Part shown: one piece after another, positions 7,054 through 15,909 of the stretch
Numbering within the stretch: position 1 is the first letter of the stretch
Layout of the letters: every line of letters starts with the position of its first letter
Source: Acidimicrobiales bacterium
GTDB taxonomy: Bacteria > Actinomycetota > Acidimicrobiia > Acidimicrobiales > Poriferisodalaceae
Direction: 5' to 3'
DNA: 31,008 nt
Assembly: GCA_020439485.1 (NCBI GenBank)
Contig: JAGQSP010000269.1
Coordinates: forward strand, 6,353 to 37,360
Program-made: the position numbers and the translations under genes
Notes under the pieces: model-generated
Told to the model about the DNA's origin: nothing
Database searches by the model: none
What the model saw: only the letters and a program-made list of their open reading frames with translations

Positions 7054-8988
7054 ATGCACTCGATGCGTCGCACCCTCAGCATCACTGTGGCGGTAATGCT
7101 CTTTTCGTCCCTGGCCTTCGTCTGGCCCAGGCAGGCCGAGGCTGCAGCCCCACCACTCACCGCTCACAAGATGGGTGCCTACGTCGGGTGGAGCACGGCG
7201 ACCGCAGACTCCTTCGGCTCGACCGTCGGACGGCCGATCGAGTCGTTGACGCTGATGCTCGATCGCGACAGCTGGGCCGAGATGTCATCGTCAGCTCGTG
7301 GCCTGGGCAGCCTTTGGGGCGACCGCAACGTCCTGACCGTGGTTTCGTTCCCGATGTCGGTCGCGGGCGAGTCGCTTGCGCACGGTAACTCGGGGGCCAA
7401 CGATCAAAAGATCCGAGAGATCGCCCAGATCCTGGTCGACGGAGGCCTCGACGGCTCGGTCATGCGTGTCGGCTGGGAACACAACGGTTCCTGGAGTGAG
7501 TGGTCTTCGCTCAGCGATCCTGATGCCTACTCGGCCTACTTCCGGCGCATCGTGAACATCTTCCGCGACGTTTCGCCCGACTTCAGGTTCGAGTGGAACG
7601 TCAACATCCGCTACGTCGATGTAGATCTGCGGAGCTATCCCGGCGACGCTTACGTCGACGTCATCGGGATGGACATCTACAACTCGTCCTACGGCGAAAC
7701 CCAGCGTGATCCGGTCGATCGTTGGAATACCTTCCTCAAGCGCGGCGCCGGGCTCGAATGGCACCGCGACTTCGCAGCGTCTCGGGGTAAGCCGATGGCC
7801 TATAGCGAATGGGCGCTGTCTGACAACCACCTGCCCGGCGTCGTGCACGATGACCCGTACTTCATCGAACAGATGCTGCGCTGGATCGCTACGAATAACG
7901 TGGCCTACGCCAACTATTTCCACTCGAACGAATTCAAACTGACGAACTACCCGAACGCCCTGAAGCGCTATCGCGAGGTTCTCCGGGAAGTGCCAGGCTC
8001 GGGTGGCGGCCCCGTGGTCACTCAGCCGACAACCACAACCACCGCGGCCCCGCGCCCCAAGCCCACTGCAGCGCCTACCACCACCACCCAGGCGCCCGCA
8101 CCCCGGCCGACAACTACGGTCAAGCCATCGGCTCCTGCGACGACGACTCCCGTGGGCACCACGCCAACCACGACCGCTCCGGTTCCCCGAGGTGACGGTC
8201 AAACATGTGCACCTCCCAGCAATCCGCCGCGCTCTCCCGGGTCTGCTGTGGGCGCTGGCTACTGGGTCATCGACACCTCGGGTGTGGTCAGTGCCCTGGG
8301 TGATGCTGGTTGGTACGGCGACCTGCGATCGACCGGGGTGACCCCGGTTGCAATCGCTGGATTGCCTGGCGGCGGCGGTTACTGGATCGTCGACGGCAGG
8401 GGTGTCGTCTATGCGTTCGGAGCGGCTCCGCACCTGGGTGACCTGTCGGGTTACTCGCTCGCGAGCCCGATCAAGTCGATCGTCGTTCACCCCAACGGGC
8501 ACGGCTACTGGCTGATCGGGTCAGACGGCGGAGTGTTTGCCTTCGGTGTGCCCTTCCACGGCTCGATGGGCGACCAAGCCCTGGTGGCCCCCGTGGTGTC
8601 GGGTGAGGCAGCGCACAGCGGCTACTGGCTGGTCGGATCCGATGGCGGTGTATTCTCCTTCGGTGTCCCGTTCCACGGCTCAACGGGCGGCATGCAGCTC
8701 GCTGCACCCGTCATCTCCCTCGCAGCTCACCCCCGCGGTGGCGGCTACTGGCTCTACGCCGGTGATGGCGGGGTCTTCGCCTTCGGCGTTCCTTTCCACG
8801 GTTCGATTCCCGGAATGGGCCTGTGCGATCCCCCGAACGCAACCGATCTCGAAGTCTCGCCCACAGGTGGGGGATATTGGGTGCTCGCCGATGACGGGCG
8901 CGTATTCCCATTCGGCGACGCTCCTACTCTCGGCCATGCCTCGCCGTCTGGCGCGGCGATCGATCTGGCGGTGATGTCGAGCAGATGA
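7054..8988 (+). CDS. Secreted GH26-like glycosidase with Pro/Thr linker and six GYW repeats
   Basis: This 644-residue protein has a signal peptide (about 1-31, ending AEAAAP). Residues about 35-310 resemble glycoside hydrolase family 26, which includes beta-mannanases. The likely acid/base is Glu142 in GWEHNGSW and the likely nucleophile Glu252 in AYSEWA, a separation usual for that family; FEWNVN and GMDIYN lie between. Residues about 312-400 are a Pro/Thr/Ala linker, often glycosylated in such proteins. Residues 401-644 contain six repeats of about 40 residues with the pattern GYW(L/V)..(D)GGVF.FG.PFHGS, possibly a beta-propeller that binds the cell surface or a glycan. Alternative starts are ATG 7054 and 7063. 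The next gene overlaps its stop (ATGA). It could trim or remodel the exported glycan; the actual substrate is unknown. Confidence 0.85.
   Translation: MHSMRRTLSITVAVMLFSSLAFVWPRQAEAAAPPLTAHKMGAYVGWSTATADSFGSTVGRPIESLTLMLDRDSWAEMSSSARGLGSLWGDRNVLTVVSFPMSVAGESLAHGNSGANDQKIREIAQILVDGGLDGSVMRVGWEHNGSWSEWSSLSDPDAYSAYFRRIVNIFRDVSPDFRFEWNVNIRYVDVDLRSYPGDAYVDVIGMDIYNSSYGETQRDPVDRWNTFLKRGAGLEWHRDFAASRGKPMAYSEWALSDNHLPGVVHDDPYFIEQMLRWIATNNVAYANYFHSNEFKLTNYPNALKRYREVLREVPGSGGGPVVTQPTTTTTAAPRPKPTAAPTTTTQAPAPRPTTTVKPSAPATTTPVGTTPTTTAPVPRGDGQTCAPPSNPPRSPGSAVGAGYWVIDTSGVVSALGDAGWYGDLRSTGVTPVAIAGLPGGGGYWIVDGRGVVYAFGAAPHLGDLSGYSLASPIKSIVVHPNGHGYWLIGSDGGVFAFGVPFHGSMGDQALVAPVVSGEAAHSGYWLVGSDGGVFSFGVPFHGSTGGMQLAAPVISLAAHPRGGGYWLYAGDGGVFAFGVPFHGSIPGMGLCDPPNATDLEVSPTGGGYWVLADDGRVFPFGDAPTLGHASPSGAAIDLAVMSSR
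8251..8985 (+). repeat. Six tandem GYW-type protein repeats (C-terminus of the GH26-like protein)
   Basis: Six units of about 40 codons each begin near GYWVID, GYWIVD, GYWLIG, GYWLVG, GYWLYA and GYWVLA. The central units share (V/I)F.FGVPFHGS. The first unit is the most diverged. The same kind of array ends the protein encoded at 21496-24798. Confidence 0.85.
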
Positions 8989-9983
8989 GCGGGTCAGACC
9001 GCGGCCTGGACGACCTGAAAAGAGCGCTCCGGTCGGTCGTGAAGGAGGCGGTGTGGGCCGCCACCAGTCACACGCCAGGCAGCAAGCCCGATATCGGACT
9101 GTTTGCATCGCGCCGAGGTGGCAGCACCTGGCTGATGCAGGTAATCGGCTCTGCGCCGGGTGTCAGGTCGCTCGACCAGCCCTTCTCGGTCATGACCGCG
9201 AACCTCACACCCGGGCACTACCGGCGCATCCCCAAATATCCCTATGGCGAGATCGTTTCGCCCGCCGAAGACGAGTTCGAGGCCCTCGAGGCATATGTCA
9301 CGTCATTGCTGGCGGGAGAGTTACCGCTGAATGCTCCATACCGGTTCTGGGAGCGCGGTTTCGAGCGCAAGACGAACCGCCAGGTTCTGAAGATCGTCGG
9401 CGCCAAGTCGATCATCGAGTGGCTCGATACCCGATTTGGCATCCAGGTCGTCTACGTCAGCCGTCATCCGATCACCCAGTCGTTGTCGTGCATCCGCAAC
9501 GGCTGGACTCTCACCGCGAGAGCCTTCCTGGACAACCCGAGATTCGTCGATGCCTGGCTGCCGGGTCCTGTCGAGGCCCGTTGTCACGACCTCTTGTCGA
9601 ACGGAACCGAGCTTGAACGCTTCGTGATGAACTGGGGACTCGAGAACATGGTGCCCATCCGTTCAGACCGGCGAGATCATTGGTTGAACATCTCATATGA
9701 GCACACCGCGCTTTTCCCCGACGCCACGATCGAGCTCCTCGACAGTCGACTCGATCTGGGAGGGGTCGAGATCTTGCGCAGTGCGCTCAACCGTCCTTCC
9801 CGGTCGTCGCGGCTGTCCACCGCCGAGCGTCGTAACGCCATGCGTCGCGGAGATGCGCGGGAGCTGGTCGAGAGCCCTTTGTTGCGGGTCGACCCCAAAG
9901 AACGCGCCGCGGCGATGCGAATCCTCGATGACCTGGGTGTTGCCATCTACTCGCCGGACTCTGCTCTTCCGGGCGGTGAATGA
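8985..9983 (+). CDS. Sulfotransferase family protein
   Basis: This 332-residue protein has the two PAPS-binding signatures of sulfotransferases. The 5'-phosphosulfate loop variant is ASRRGGSTWL at 41-50, and the 3'-phosphate motif is YVSRHPITQSLSC at about 157-169 with Arg160 and Ser168. It would transfer sulfate from PAPS to a hydroxyl of a carbohydrate or lipid. There is no signal peptide, so it acts in the cytoplasm. Its ATG overlaps the stop of the GH26-like gene by four bases, indicating translational coupling. Nearby glycosyltransferases suggest a glycan acceptor, but that is inference. No PAPS synthesis genes are in the window. Confidence 0.8.
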   Translation: MSGSDRGLDDLKRALRSVVKEAVWAATSHTPGSKPDIGLFASRRGGSTWLMQVIGSAPGVRSLDQPFSVMTANLTPGHYRRIPKYPYGEIVSPAEDEFEALEAYVTSLLAGELPLNAPYRFWERGFERKTNRQVLKIVGAKSIIEWLDTRFGIQVVYVSRHPITQSLSCIRNGWTLTARAFLDNPRFVDAWLPGPVEARCHDLLSNGTELERFVMNWGLENMVPIRSDRRDHWLNISYEHTALFPDATIELLDSRLDLGGVEILRSALNRPSRSSRLSTAERRNAMRRGDARELVESPLLRVDPKERAAAMRILDDLGVAIYSPDSALPGGE

Positions 9984-10022
9984 TCGCCTGGCCCGCGACA
10001 CGCCCTCAACCGTCATAGCCTG

Positions 10023-11201
10023 GTGGGCACCATGATCCTCTGGTTGTCAGGCGTGTCACCGGTCGGCGTCGACTCGGGTCTTGCTCTCTACTCTTCGGGA
10101 CTGGCCGGTGCGGTGGCGTCGTGCGGCCATTCGATTGCGGCCATCGGTCTGGGTCGCTCCGGGCGAATTCGTGACGTGGACTGGACCGGCGTCGACTCGC
10201 CGATGTGCTCTCGGCTCTCGACGCTCAGGTCCCCGAATCCATACATCGCCGCCCGTCTCGACACCGAGGCTCACCGACGGGCGATCATCGAAGTGCTGGA
10301 TCGCAAGCCACGCTTCGTCGTCTTTGACCATCTCATGTCGGCTTGGGCCCTCGACCTCGTAGCCGAGCGGATCCACCCTGACCACACCAAGCTGGTTCAC
10401 GTATCCCACAACGACGAGCACCTGGTTCGCACGCGTTGGGCCCGAGGCATACCGGTTACCAGTCCAAAGGGTATCTACCTCAGATTCGACGCCAGGCGGG
10501 CTTCGCGGCTCCAGCGACGGCTGCTCGACTCGGTCGAACTCGTCTCGGCCATAACCGATGTCGACAGCCAGACCATGGGCCGGCGTCACCCGCGGCCGAG
10601 CTACATCGTGTTGACTCCGGGCGCCGACGCCCCAGCGGTTGCAGGCGACCCACCTCCGTTGGCCGAGCGGCCCCGCTCGGTGGTTCTCTTGGGCTCACTC
10701 GACTGGGAAGCCAAGCGCCAGAACGTGATCGAGGTCGTCGAGAGTCTCGACCAGCAGCTGGCACAGGCGGGCATCGGGCTAAGTGTCGTCGGGGGAGGAG
10801 ACGACGAATTCGTCGCTTCCCAGCAAGGCCGGTGGAAGGCAACGAAGTTCACCGGTCGCGTCGACGATCTCGATGCAGAGCTGGCACGCCACCGGATAGG
10901 CCTGGTCGCCGAACCCATCGGCGGAGGTTTCAAGTTGAAGAGTCTCGACTACATCAACCGGGGACTGCCCATGCTGGTTCTCGACGGTTCGATGTCTGGG
11001 ACGGGCCTCGAACCCGGCAGGCACTATCGAAGCGTGAGCGCCCTGAAAGACATGTCGAAGGCGATCGTTGAATCGATCGACGATGCCGAAACTCTCGAGA
11101 CACTGGCAAGTGCAGCAGCGGTCGATTGTGCGGGTCGGTTCGACTGGTCAGCCAGAGGACATCAGTTCTCGGCCGCACTCGAAACCCTTGGTGTCGATTG
11201 A
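10023..11201 (+). CDS. Glycosyltransferase, GT4/GT-B type
   Basis: This protein of about 390 residues has a two-domain GT-B shape. The C-terminal half (from about residue 215) starts RSVVLLGSLDWEAKRQN and contains LSVVGGGDDEF, KFTGRVDDLDAELARHRIGLVAEPIGGGFKLKSLDYINRGLPMLV, the layout typical of GT4-type enzymes. The donor-contact acidic residue usually found in E-x7-E corresponds to the EPIGGGFKLKSLDY region and is not canonical, so the donor cannot be predicted. It is cytoplasmic with no signal peptide. The start could be GTG 10023 or ATG 10032; TAGCCT (10016-10021) just upstream resembles a -10 element. It is probably part of the 8985-13444 run of same-strand genes. Confidence 0.82.
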   Translation: MGTMILWLSGVSPVGVDSGLALYSSGLAGAVASCGHSIAAIGLGRSGRIRDVDWTGVDSPMCSRLSTLRSPNPYIAARLDTEAHRRAIIEVLDRKPRFVVFDHLMSAWALDLVAERIHPDHTKLVHVSHNDEHLVRTRWARGIPVTSPKGIYLRFDARRASRLQRRLLDSVELVSAITDVDSQTMGRRHPRPSYIVLTPGADAPAVAGDPPPLAERPRSVVLLGSLDWEAKRQNVIEVVESLDQQLAQAGIGLSVVGGGDDEFVASQQGRWKATKFTGRVDDLDAELARHRIGLVAEPIGGGFKLKSLDYINRGLPMLVLDGSMSGTGLEPGRHYRSVSALKDMSKAIVESIDDAETLETLASAAAVDCAGRFDWSARGHQFSAALETLGVD

Positions 11202-11240
11202 TTGCGGCCGATGGATTGACATGGAGGCGAAAGGCAGGCG

Positions 11241-12461
11241 ATGACGCATCGGCGAGTTCTCGTGCACGACTACTCCGGCCACCCGTTTCAGCTGCAGCTG
11301 AGCCGCGCCCTGGCAAACCGGGGCCATGAGGTCCTCCATCTGTATTCCAGTGACTTCACGACCGGACAAGGTGCTACGACCGTCACAGAAGACGATCCGG
11401 ATTCACTGGCGATCGAGCCGGTAGGCATCGGGCTGCAGTTCGCGAAGTACAGCCCGCTTCGCAGGACGATCCACGAGGTCCGCTACGGCTTGAAGCTTCG
11501 CAAGCGTGTGAAGCGCTGGGGCCCCGACGTGATCATTTCGTCTAACACCCCTCTGCTTTCGCAAGCCGTGTTGATGTCGCTCGTCGTGACACGGCGTATC
11601 CCGTTCGTCTTTTGGCTCCAAGACGTCTACAGCCTGCTGATCACCGAGGCGTTGGCCCAGCGGTTCGGCAAGGTGGGTCACTGGGTGGGCGCCTTGTTCG
11701 GCCGTCTCGAGGCCAAGATGCTGAGACTCTCGGACGCAGCAGTGGTCATCACCGATGATTTCCGCCCGATCCTGAGGCGCTGGAAGGTCGACTCGAGCCG
11801 AGTCAAGACCGTGCCGAACTGGGCGCCGCTCGAAGAGCTGCCCCCGACCTCTCGCGCCAATGCATGGGCGACCGAGTTCGGTCTTGCCGGCGAGTCGCCG
11901 GTGTTCGTGTACAGCGGGACGATAGGCCACAAACACCGCCCGGACCTTCTGCTGGCCTTGGCTGATGCGCTTCCGGATGCGACGGTTCTGGTGGTCTCGG
12001 AAGGTCCCGGGGCAGATTGGCTCCGCAAGCAGAACGACCAGAAGCGTCGTTCGAACCTGAGGGTCGTGCCCTTCCAACCCTACGAAAGGCTGCCCGAGGT
12101 CTTGGGCTCGGCAGACGTACTCGTCGCGGTGCTGGAGCCGGACGCGGGTGTCTACTCTGTGCCCTCGAAGGTGCTCTCTTATCTCTGCGCAGGTCGCCCG
12201 ATCCTTGCCTCCATGCCAATGGAGAATCTGGCTGCCCGGACGATTCTGGCCAACAACGCCGGCCTTGTTGCATCTCCCACCGACGATGATCAGTTCATTG
12301 CCTTCGGGCGGGAGCTGTTCGAAGACGCCGACCTGAGGATGCTCCAGGGCAAGGCTGCTCGCTCCTACGCAGCGAATGCTTTCGATATCGATTCGATTGC
12401 CGACCAATTCATCGAGACAGTGGACTCAGCCGTCGCAGTCAGGGCGACGAGAAACGGATAA
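11241..12461 (+). CDS. Glycosyltransferase family 4 protein, WbuB-like
   Basis: This 406-residue protein begins RVLVHDYSGHPFQLQLSRALANRGHEVLHLYSS, an opening I know from WbuB-like GT4 enzymes of O-antigen and capsule loci. The N-terminal domain continues with SLVVTRRIPFVFWLQDVYSLLITEAL, and the C-terminal nucleotide-sugar domain has PVFVYSGTIGHKHRPDLLLAL and, near residues 300-325, VLEPDAGVYSVPSKVLSYLCAGRPILASM. It would add a sugar to a lipid-linked oligosaccharide at the inner face of the membrane; the specific sugar cannot be read. It lies two bases before the epimerase gene, so the two are co-transcribed. Confidence 0.87.
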   Translation: MTHRRVLVHDYSGHPFQLQLSRALANRGHEVLHLYSSDFTTGQGATTVTEDDPDSLAIEPVGIGLQFAKYSPLRRTIHEVRYGLKLRKRVKRWGPDVIISSNTPLLSQAVLMSLVVTRRIPFVFWLQDVYSLLITEALAQRFGKVGHWVGALFGRLEAKMLRLSDAAVVITDDFRPILRRWKVDSSRVKTVPNWAPLEELPPTSRANAWATEFGLAGESPVFVYSGTIGHKHRPDLLLALADALPDATVLVVSEGPGADWLRKQNDQKRRSNLRVVPFQPYERLPEVLGSADVLVAVLEPDAGVYSVPSKVLSYLCAGRPILASMPMENLAARTILANNAGLVASPTDDDQFIAFGRELFEDADLRMLQGKAARSYAANAFDIDSIADQFIETVDSAVAVRATRNG

Positions 12462-12463
12462 TC

Positions 12464-13444
12464 ATGACCAACAAGGACGATCTCGTTGTCGTTGCCGGCG
12501 GCGGCGGCTTCATCGGTGGGCACCTCGTCAAGAGCCTCCTCGACGAGGGCTACACCAGGGTGCGCTCTGTTGACATCAAGCCAAAGAGCGAGTGGTACCA
12601 GGTCCACCCCGATGTCGAGAACCTCGAGCTGGACCTGACCCTGCGCGACAACTGCATGACGGCGCTCGAAGGCGCCGACGACGTCTACAACCTCGCCGCT
12701 GACATGGGCGGCATGGGTTTCATCGAAACCCACAAGGCCCTGTGCATGCTTTCGGTTCTGATCAGCACCCACGTTCTCGTGGCCGCACAGGAGCAGGGCG
12801 TCAAGCGGGTCTTCTACTCGTCGTCTGCGTGTGTCTACAACGCCGAGAAGCAGACGTCACCTGACATCACCGCGCTCAAGGAAGCCGACGCCTACCCCGC
12901 AATGCCCGAGGACGGCTATGGCTGGGAGAAGCTGTTCAGCGAGCGGATGGCGCGCCACTTCCGTGAGGACTTCGGCCTTTACACGCGCGTGGCCCGTTTC
13001 CACAACGTGTACGGCCCCAACGGTACTTACGACGGCGGCCGCGAGAAGGCCCCGGCGGCGATGTGCCGCAAGGTCATCGAGGCCAAGCTGTCGGGCAACC
13101 ACGAGATCGAGATCTGGGGCGACGGGGAACAGACCCGCAGCTTCATGTACATCGATGATTGCACCGAGGGCGTGCGACGCTTGATGGAGAGCGACGTCAT
13201 CGAGCCCATCAATCTGGGGTCAGACGAACTCGTCTCGATCAACCAGCTGGTCTCGATCGTCGAGGACATCGCCGGCATCACGCTGAAGCGCAACTACAAG
13301 CTGGACGCCCCGCTCGGGGTGCGCGGTCGCAACAGCGACAACACGATGATCCAGGATCTCCTGGGGTGGGCCCCGTCGATCTCGCTCAGGGACGGTATGG
13401 AGCGCACCTACAGGTGGATCTACGACCAGATGACTGCCGGCTAG
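12464..13444 (+). CDS. GDP-mannose 3,5-epimerase
   Basis: This 326-residue SDR enzyme matches the plant GDP-mannose 3,5-epimerase along its whole length. The NAD loop GGGGFIGG is near residues 10-17 and the motif LAADMGGMGFIETHK follows at about 76-90. The residues matching the plant catalytic set are Cys123 (SSACVYN), Tyr152 and Lys156 (YGWEK) and Lys195 (GGREKAPAAMCRK), each 22 positions earlier than in the Arabidopsis enzyme. VRGRNSDNTMIQDLLGWAP near the C-terminus is also family-typical. It converts GDP-D-mannose to GDP-L-galactose and GDP-L-gulose. In this context it likely supplies an L-sugar for the surface glycan rather than ascorbate. It begins two bases after the GT4 gene. Confidence 0.92.
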   Translation: MTNKDDLVVVAGGGGFIGGHLVKSLLDEGYTRVRSVDIKPKSEWYQVHPDVENLELDLTLRDNCMTALEGADDVYNLAADMGGMGFIETHKALCMLSVLISTHVLVAAQEQGVKRVFYSSSACVYNAEKQTSPDITALKEADAYPAMPEDGYGWEKLFSERMARHFREDFGLYTRVARFHNVYGPNGTYDGGREKAPAAMCRKVIEAKLSGNHEIEIWGDGEQTRSFMYIDDCTEGVRRLMESDVIEPINLGSDELVSINQLVSIVEDIAGITLKRNYKLDAPLGVRGRNSDNTMIQDLLGWAPSISLRDGMERTYRWIYDQMTAG

Positions 13445-13462
13445 CGATTGGGACCCTGCGGC

Positions 13463-14332
13463 TCAACTCTGAGCACGGGTCCGGCGCCGGTTCCTGAGAT
13501 GCCAGCGAATCTCTGTCAGCGGACCTACGGTCGCAAACACCGCAGCCGCCTTTGCCTTCTCGACTGGGCCCGCATCCCATCGACGAACAGCTGCGGCGTA
13601 GCCGCCGAGCAACGATCTGCTTCGTCCGGCCTTGGCCGAGTCGCCGAACCACGCTGCGACCGACCGAGCGTCGGTGTTGGCCTTTCTCGACGCGCCCATG
13701 TGTCGTCGGCGAAGGAACAGGCGTTCAGGCACCTCGTGGAACCGCCCTCGCAGGGCCAGCTCGGCCAACAGGGACACGTCAGAGGAGTCGAACAGCCCGA
13801 TCATCGCCGTGTCGCGCAGCGCTTCGGTTCGGATCACCCCGAATACTGCGTTGCAGAGCCCGACTCGCCACATCAGTGTCGCTGCACGGGCCGAGGCGCT
13901 CGCGTGGCCGATGTCGAGGTTGTCCTCGTAGTCGCGAACTCGGTCACCGTGTTCGTTGATGATTACCGTCTTCGGGTACGCCAGGACCAGCCCGTCGTCG
14001 GCGTCGAGGGCCTCGACGCAGCGCTCGACGTAGGTGGGTTCGCAAAGGTCGTCGTGAGCCGCCCATTTGAAGTAGCGCCCGGTGGCGGACTCGACCGCTC
14101 GGTTGTAGTTCCATGCCGCCCCCAGATTCTCCTGCGCAGGGAGCACTCGCACTCTGGCGTCCCGGTCGGCGGCACTCTGGGCGATTTCCAGCGACCGGTC
14201 GGTGCTTGCGTTGTCCGCGATTATGAGTTCGATCTCAGAGTGAGTTTGCGACAAGAGGTTCTCGATCGCTGTTTCGAGGTAATCGGCGCCGTTGTAGACG
14301 GGCAACCCGATCGAGACCAGCGAATCCGACAT
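13463..14332 (-). CDS. Glycosyltransferase family 2 protein (minus strand)
   Basis: This 289-residue GT-A enzyme is the only convincing minus-strand gene. It opens with VSIGLPVYNGADYLETAIENLLSQ, has IIADNASTDRS at about 37-47 and the metal-binding acidic pair in AAHDDLCEP (Asp94-Asp95). The start is the ATG whose first base is 14332, because GGAGG (14338-14342) lies five bases before it; an in-frame ATG at 14356 would place that site inside the gene. It ends 18 bases from the convergent end of the epimerase gene, and its start faces the flippase gene across 71 bases. It would add one sugar to the repeat unit; donor unknown. Confidence 0.9.
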   Translation of the reverse strand: MSDSLVSIGLPVYNGADYLETAIENLLSQTHSEIELIIADNASTDRSLEIAQSAADRDARVRVLPAQENLGAAWNYNRAVESATGRYFKWAAHDDLCEPTYVERCVEALDADDGLVLAYPKTVIINEHGDRVRDYEDNLDIGHASASARAATLMWRVGLCNAVFGVIRTEALRDTAMIGLFDSSDVSLLAELALRGRFHEVPERLFLRRRHMGASRKANTDARSVAAWFGDSAKAGRSRSLLGGYAAAVRRWDAGPVEKAKAAAVFATVGPLTEIRWHLRNRRRTRAQS

Positions 14333-14403
14333 CCAAACCTCCAAGTCGATACCCATTCGGGCCCGAGTACGCAGTGCGGTGAGACGGCCAGGAAACCACA
14401 GCC
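14333..14403. promoter_or_regulatory. Divergent intergenic region with a 10-base palindrome
   Basis: These 71 bases separate two divergent starts and must hold control signals for both genes unless the flippase is read from elsewhere. They contain GGAGG for the minus gene (14338-14342), AGGAAA for the plus gene (14390-14395) and the perfect palindrome TCGGGCCCGA (14357-14366). No clear -35/-10 pair was identified. Confidence 0.4.
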
Positions 14404-15909
14404 ATGACCAAGGCGACAGGCAAGCACGCTCCTGCCACCGTATCCGTCCGCGACAGCAGCCGCTGGGTGGTCGTGAGCCAGGTCGTCAAACAGGTCAGCC
14501 AGGTCGCAACCCTCTACGTCCTCGCTCGTCTAATCGCCCCGGCCGAGTTCGGAGTTCTGGTCCTGGCGACGTTCGTGACCCGCTTCGTCGACATGGTCAT
14601 CGGCGACCTCGGAACGGCCTCTGCCATCATCCAGCGCCAGGATCTGGGCGAGGACGAATACTCGACGATCTTCTGGTTCAACGCAGCCGTGGGCATGGTC
14701 CTCACGGTGCTGGGAGTGATCGCCGCTCCGTTCATGGGCCCGGTGTTCGGCAGCGATAGGTCTGCCGAAGTCTTCCAGGTCGCCGTATTGGCCTTCACGA
14801 TCGCAGGCTTTGGCATGGTGCCCCAGGCCTTGTTGCGCAAGGGTCTGCGCTTCAACCAGTTGGTCAAGGTCGATCTGGTGGTCGTGGTCGTGACCACCAC
14901 CGTTGCCTTGGCGGGCGCTGCGGCCGGATGGGGAGTGTGGGCACTGGTGATCTCGAACCTGGCCGGCGGTATCGCCAACACCGCCGGGGTCTGGGGTACC
15001 TCAGGTTTCAGGCCCCGAAGGGTGTACCGGGTCGAGCACCTCAGAACCGTCCGCTCGTACTCGGCCAACCTGTCGTTGTTCAGGTTCGTGAGCTTCTTTT
15101 CGATGTTCGGCGATCGCTTCCTGGTGGGGCGTGTCTTGGGCGAGCGGGCCGCAGGCCTTTACACCCAACCCAACCGTCTCAACCAGGTTCCTCTGGAAGT
15201 GACCGCCGTGATGTACAGGCGCGTTCTCTTCCCGTCTCTGTCAAAGATGCAAGACGACCTCGCCCGGATGCGAAAGAGCTACCTGCGAACCGTCGGAGCC
15301 GTGGTTACGGCCGGTGCTCCTGTGTATGTGGCGATGATCGTTCTGGCCGAACCCTTGGTGCTGGCGCTACTCGACGAGAAGTGGACAGATGCAATCCCTC
15401 TGGTTCCGATCATCTCGGGTGTAGGCCTGATGCAACTGGTCAGCAACTCGACCTCGATAGTGCTGCAGGCCAAGGGCCGCGCCGATCTGCTGCTGAAGCG
15501 TGAGTTCGTCGTGTTCGCGGTGCTCGGCACCGGCTATGGCATTGGCTTGACCCGCGGGGTGGAAGGGGTGGCCTGGGGTTACATGATCGCAGTCGGATTC
15601 CTGCTGTTGCCCACCCTCGAACTGTCGTTGCGCCAGATCGAGCAGTCGATGGTGGGGTTCTGGGTGAACCTCTGGAGGCAGCTGGCGGCGATCGGCTGCC
15701 AGTTCGTGGTGACTTGGTACGTGGCAGACCAGATCGCAGACGGGGCGCACTGGACGAAGCTGATCGTGGCGACCGCGGCGGGCGTGCTGTCCTACCTGCT
15801 GGTACTGGTCGTCTCCAGAGACCGACACCTGGGCGAGCTGCTGTCGATGGGGGCACCCGCTCTCGGCAGGTGGTACAGCTCGAAGATCGTCAAGGAGGAC
15901 CGGATTTGA
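14404..15909 (+). CDS. Lipopolysaccharide/polysaccharide flippase, MOP superfamily (Wzx type)
   Basis: This 501-residue integral membrane protein has about 12-14 hydrophobic segments. The N-terminal part (WVVVSQVVKQVSQVATLYVLARLIAPAEFGVLVLATFVTRF) and FSMFGDRFLVGRVLGERAAGLYTQPNRLNQVPLEVT around residues 228-265 are typical of Wzx/WzxC-type exporters, which flip undecaprenyl-linked oligosaccharides across the membrane. AGGAAA eight bases before ATG 14404 is a reasonable ribosome-binding site. The next gene starts within its stop codon. It is the expected export step for the glycan made by neighbouring glycosyltransferases. No polymerase gene was recognised beside it. Confidence 0.9.
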   Translation: MTKATGKHAPATVSVRDSSRWVVVSQVVKQVSQVATLYVLARLIAPAEFGVLVLATFVTRFVDMVIGDLGTASAIIQRQDLGEDEYSTIFWFNAAVGMVLTVLGVIAAPFMGPVFGSDRSAEVFQVAVLAFTIAGFGMVPQALLRKGLRFNQLVKVDLVVVVVTTTVALAGAAAGWGVWALVISNLAGGIANTAGVWGTSGFRPRRVYRVEHLRTVRSYSANLSLFRFVSFFSMFGDRFLVGRVLGERAAGLYTQPNRLNQVPLEVTAVMYRRVLFPSLSKMQDDLARMRKSYLRTVGAVVTAGAPVYVAMIVLAEPLVLALLDEKWTDAIPLVPIISGVGLMQLVSNSTSIVLQAKGRADLLLKREFVVFAVLGTGYGIGLTRGVEGVAWGYMIAVGFLLLPTLELSLRQIEQSMVGFWVNLWRQLAAIGCQFVVTWYVADQIADGAHWTKLIVATAAGVLSYLLVLVVSRDRHLGELLSMGAPALGRWYSSKIVKEDRI

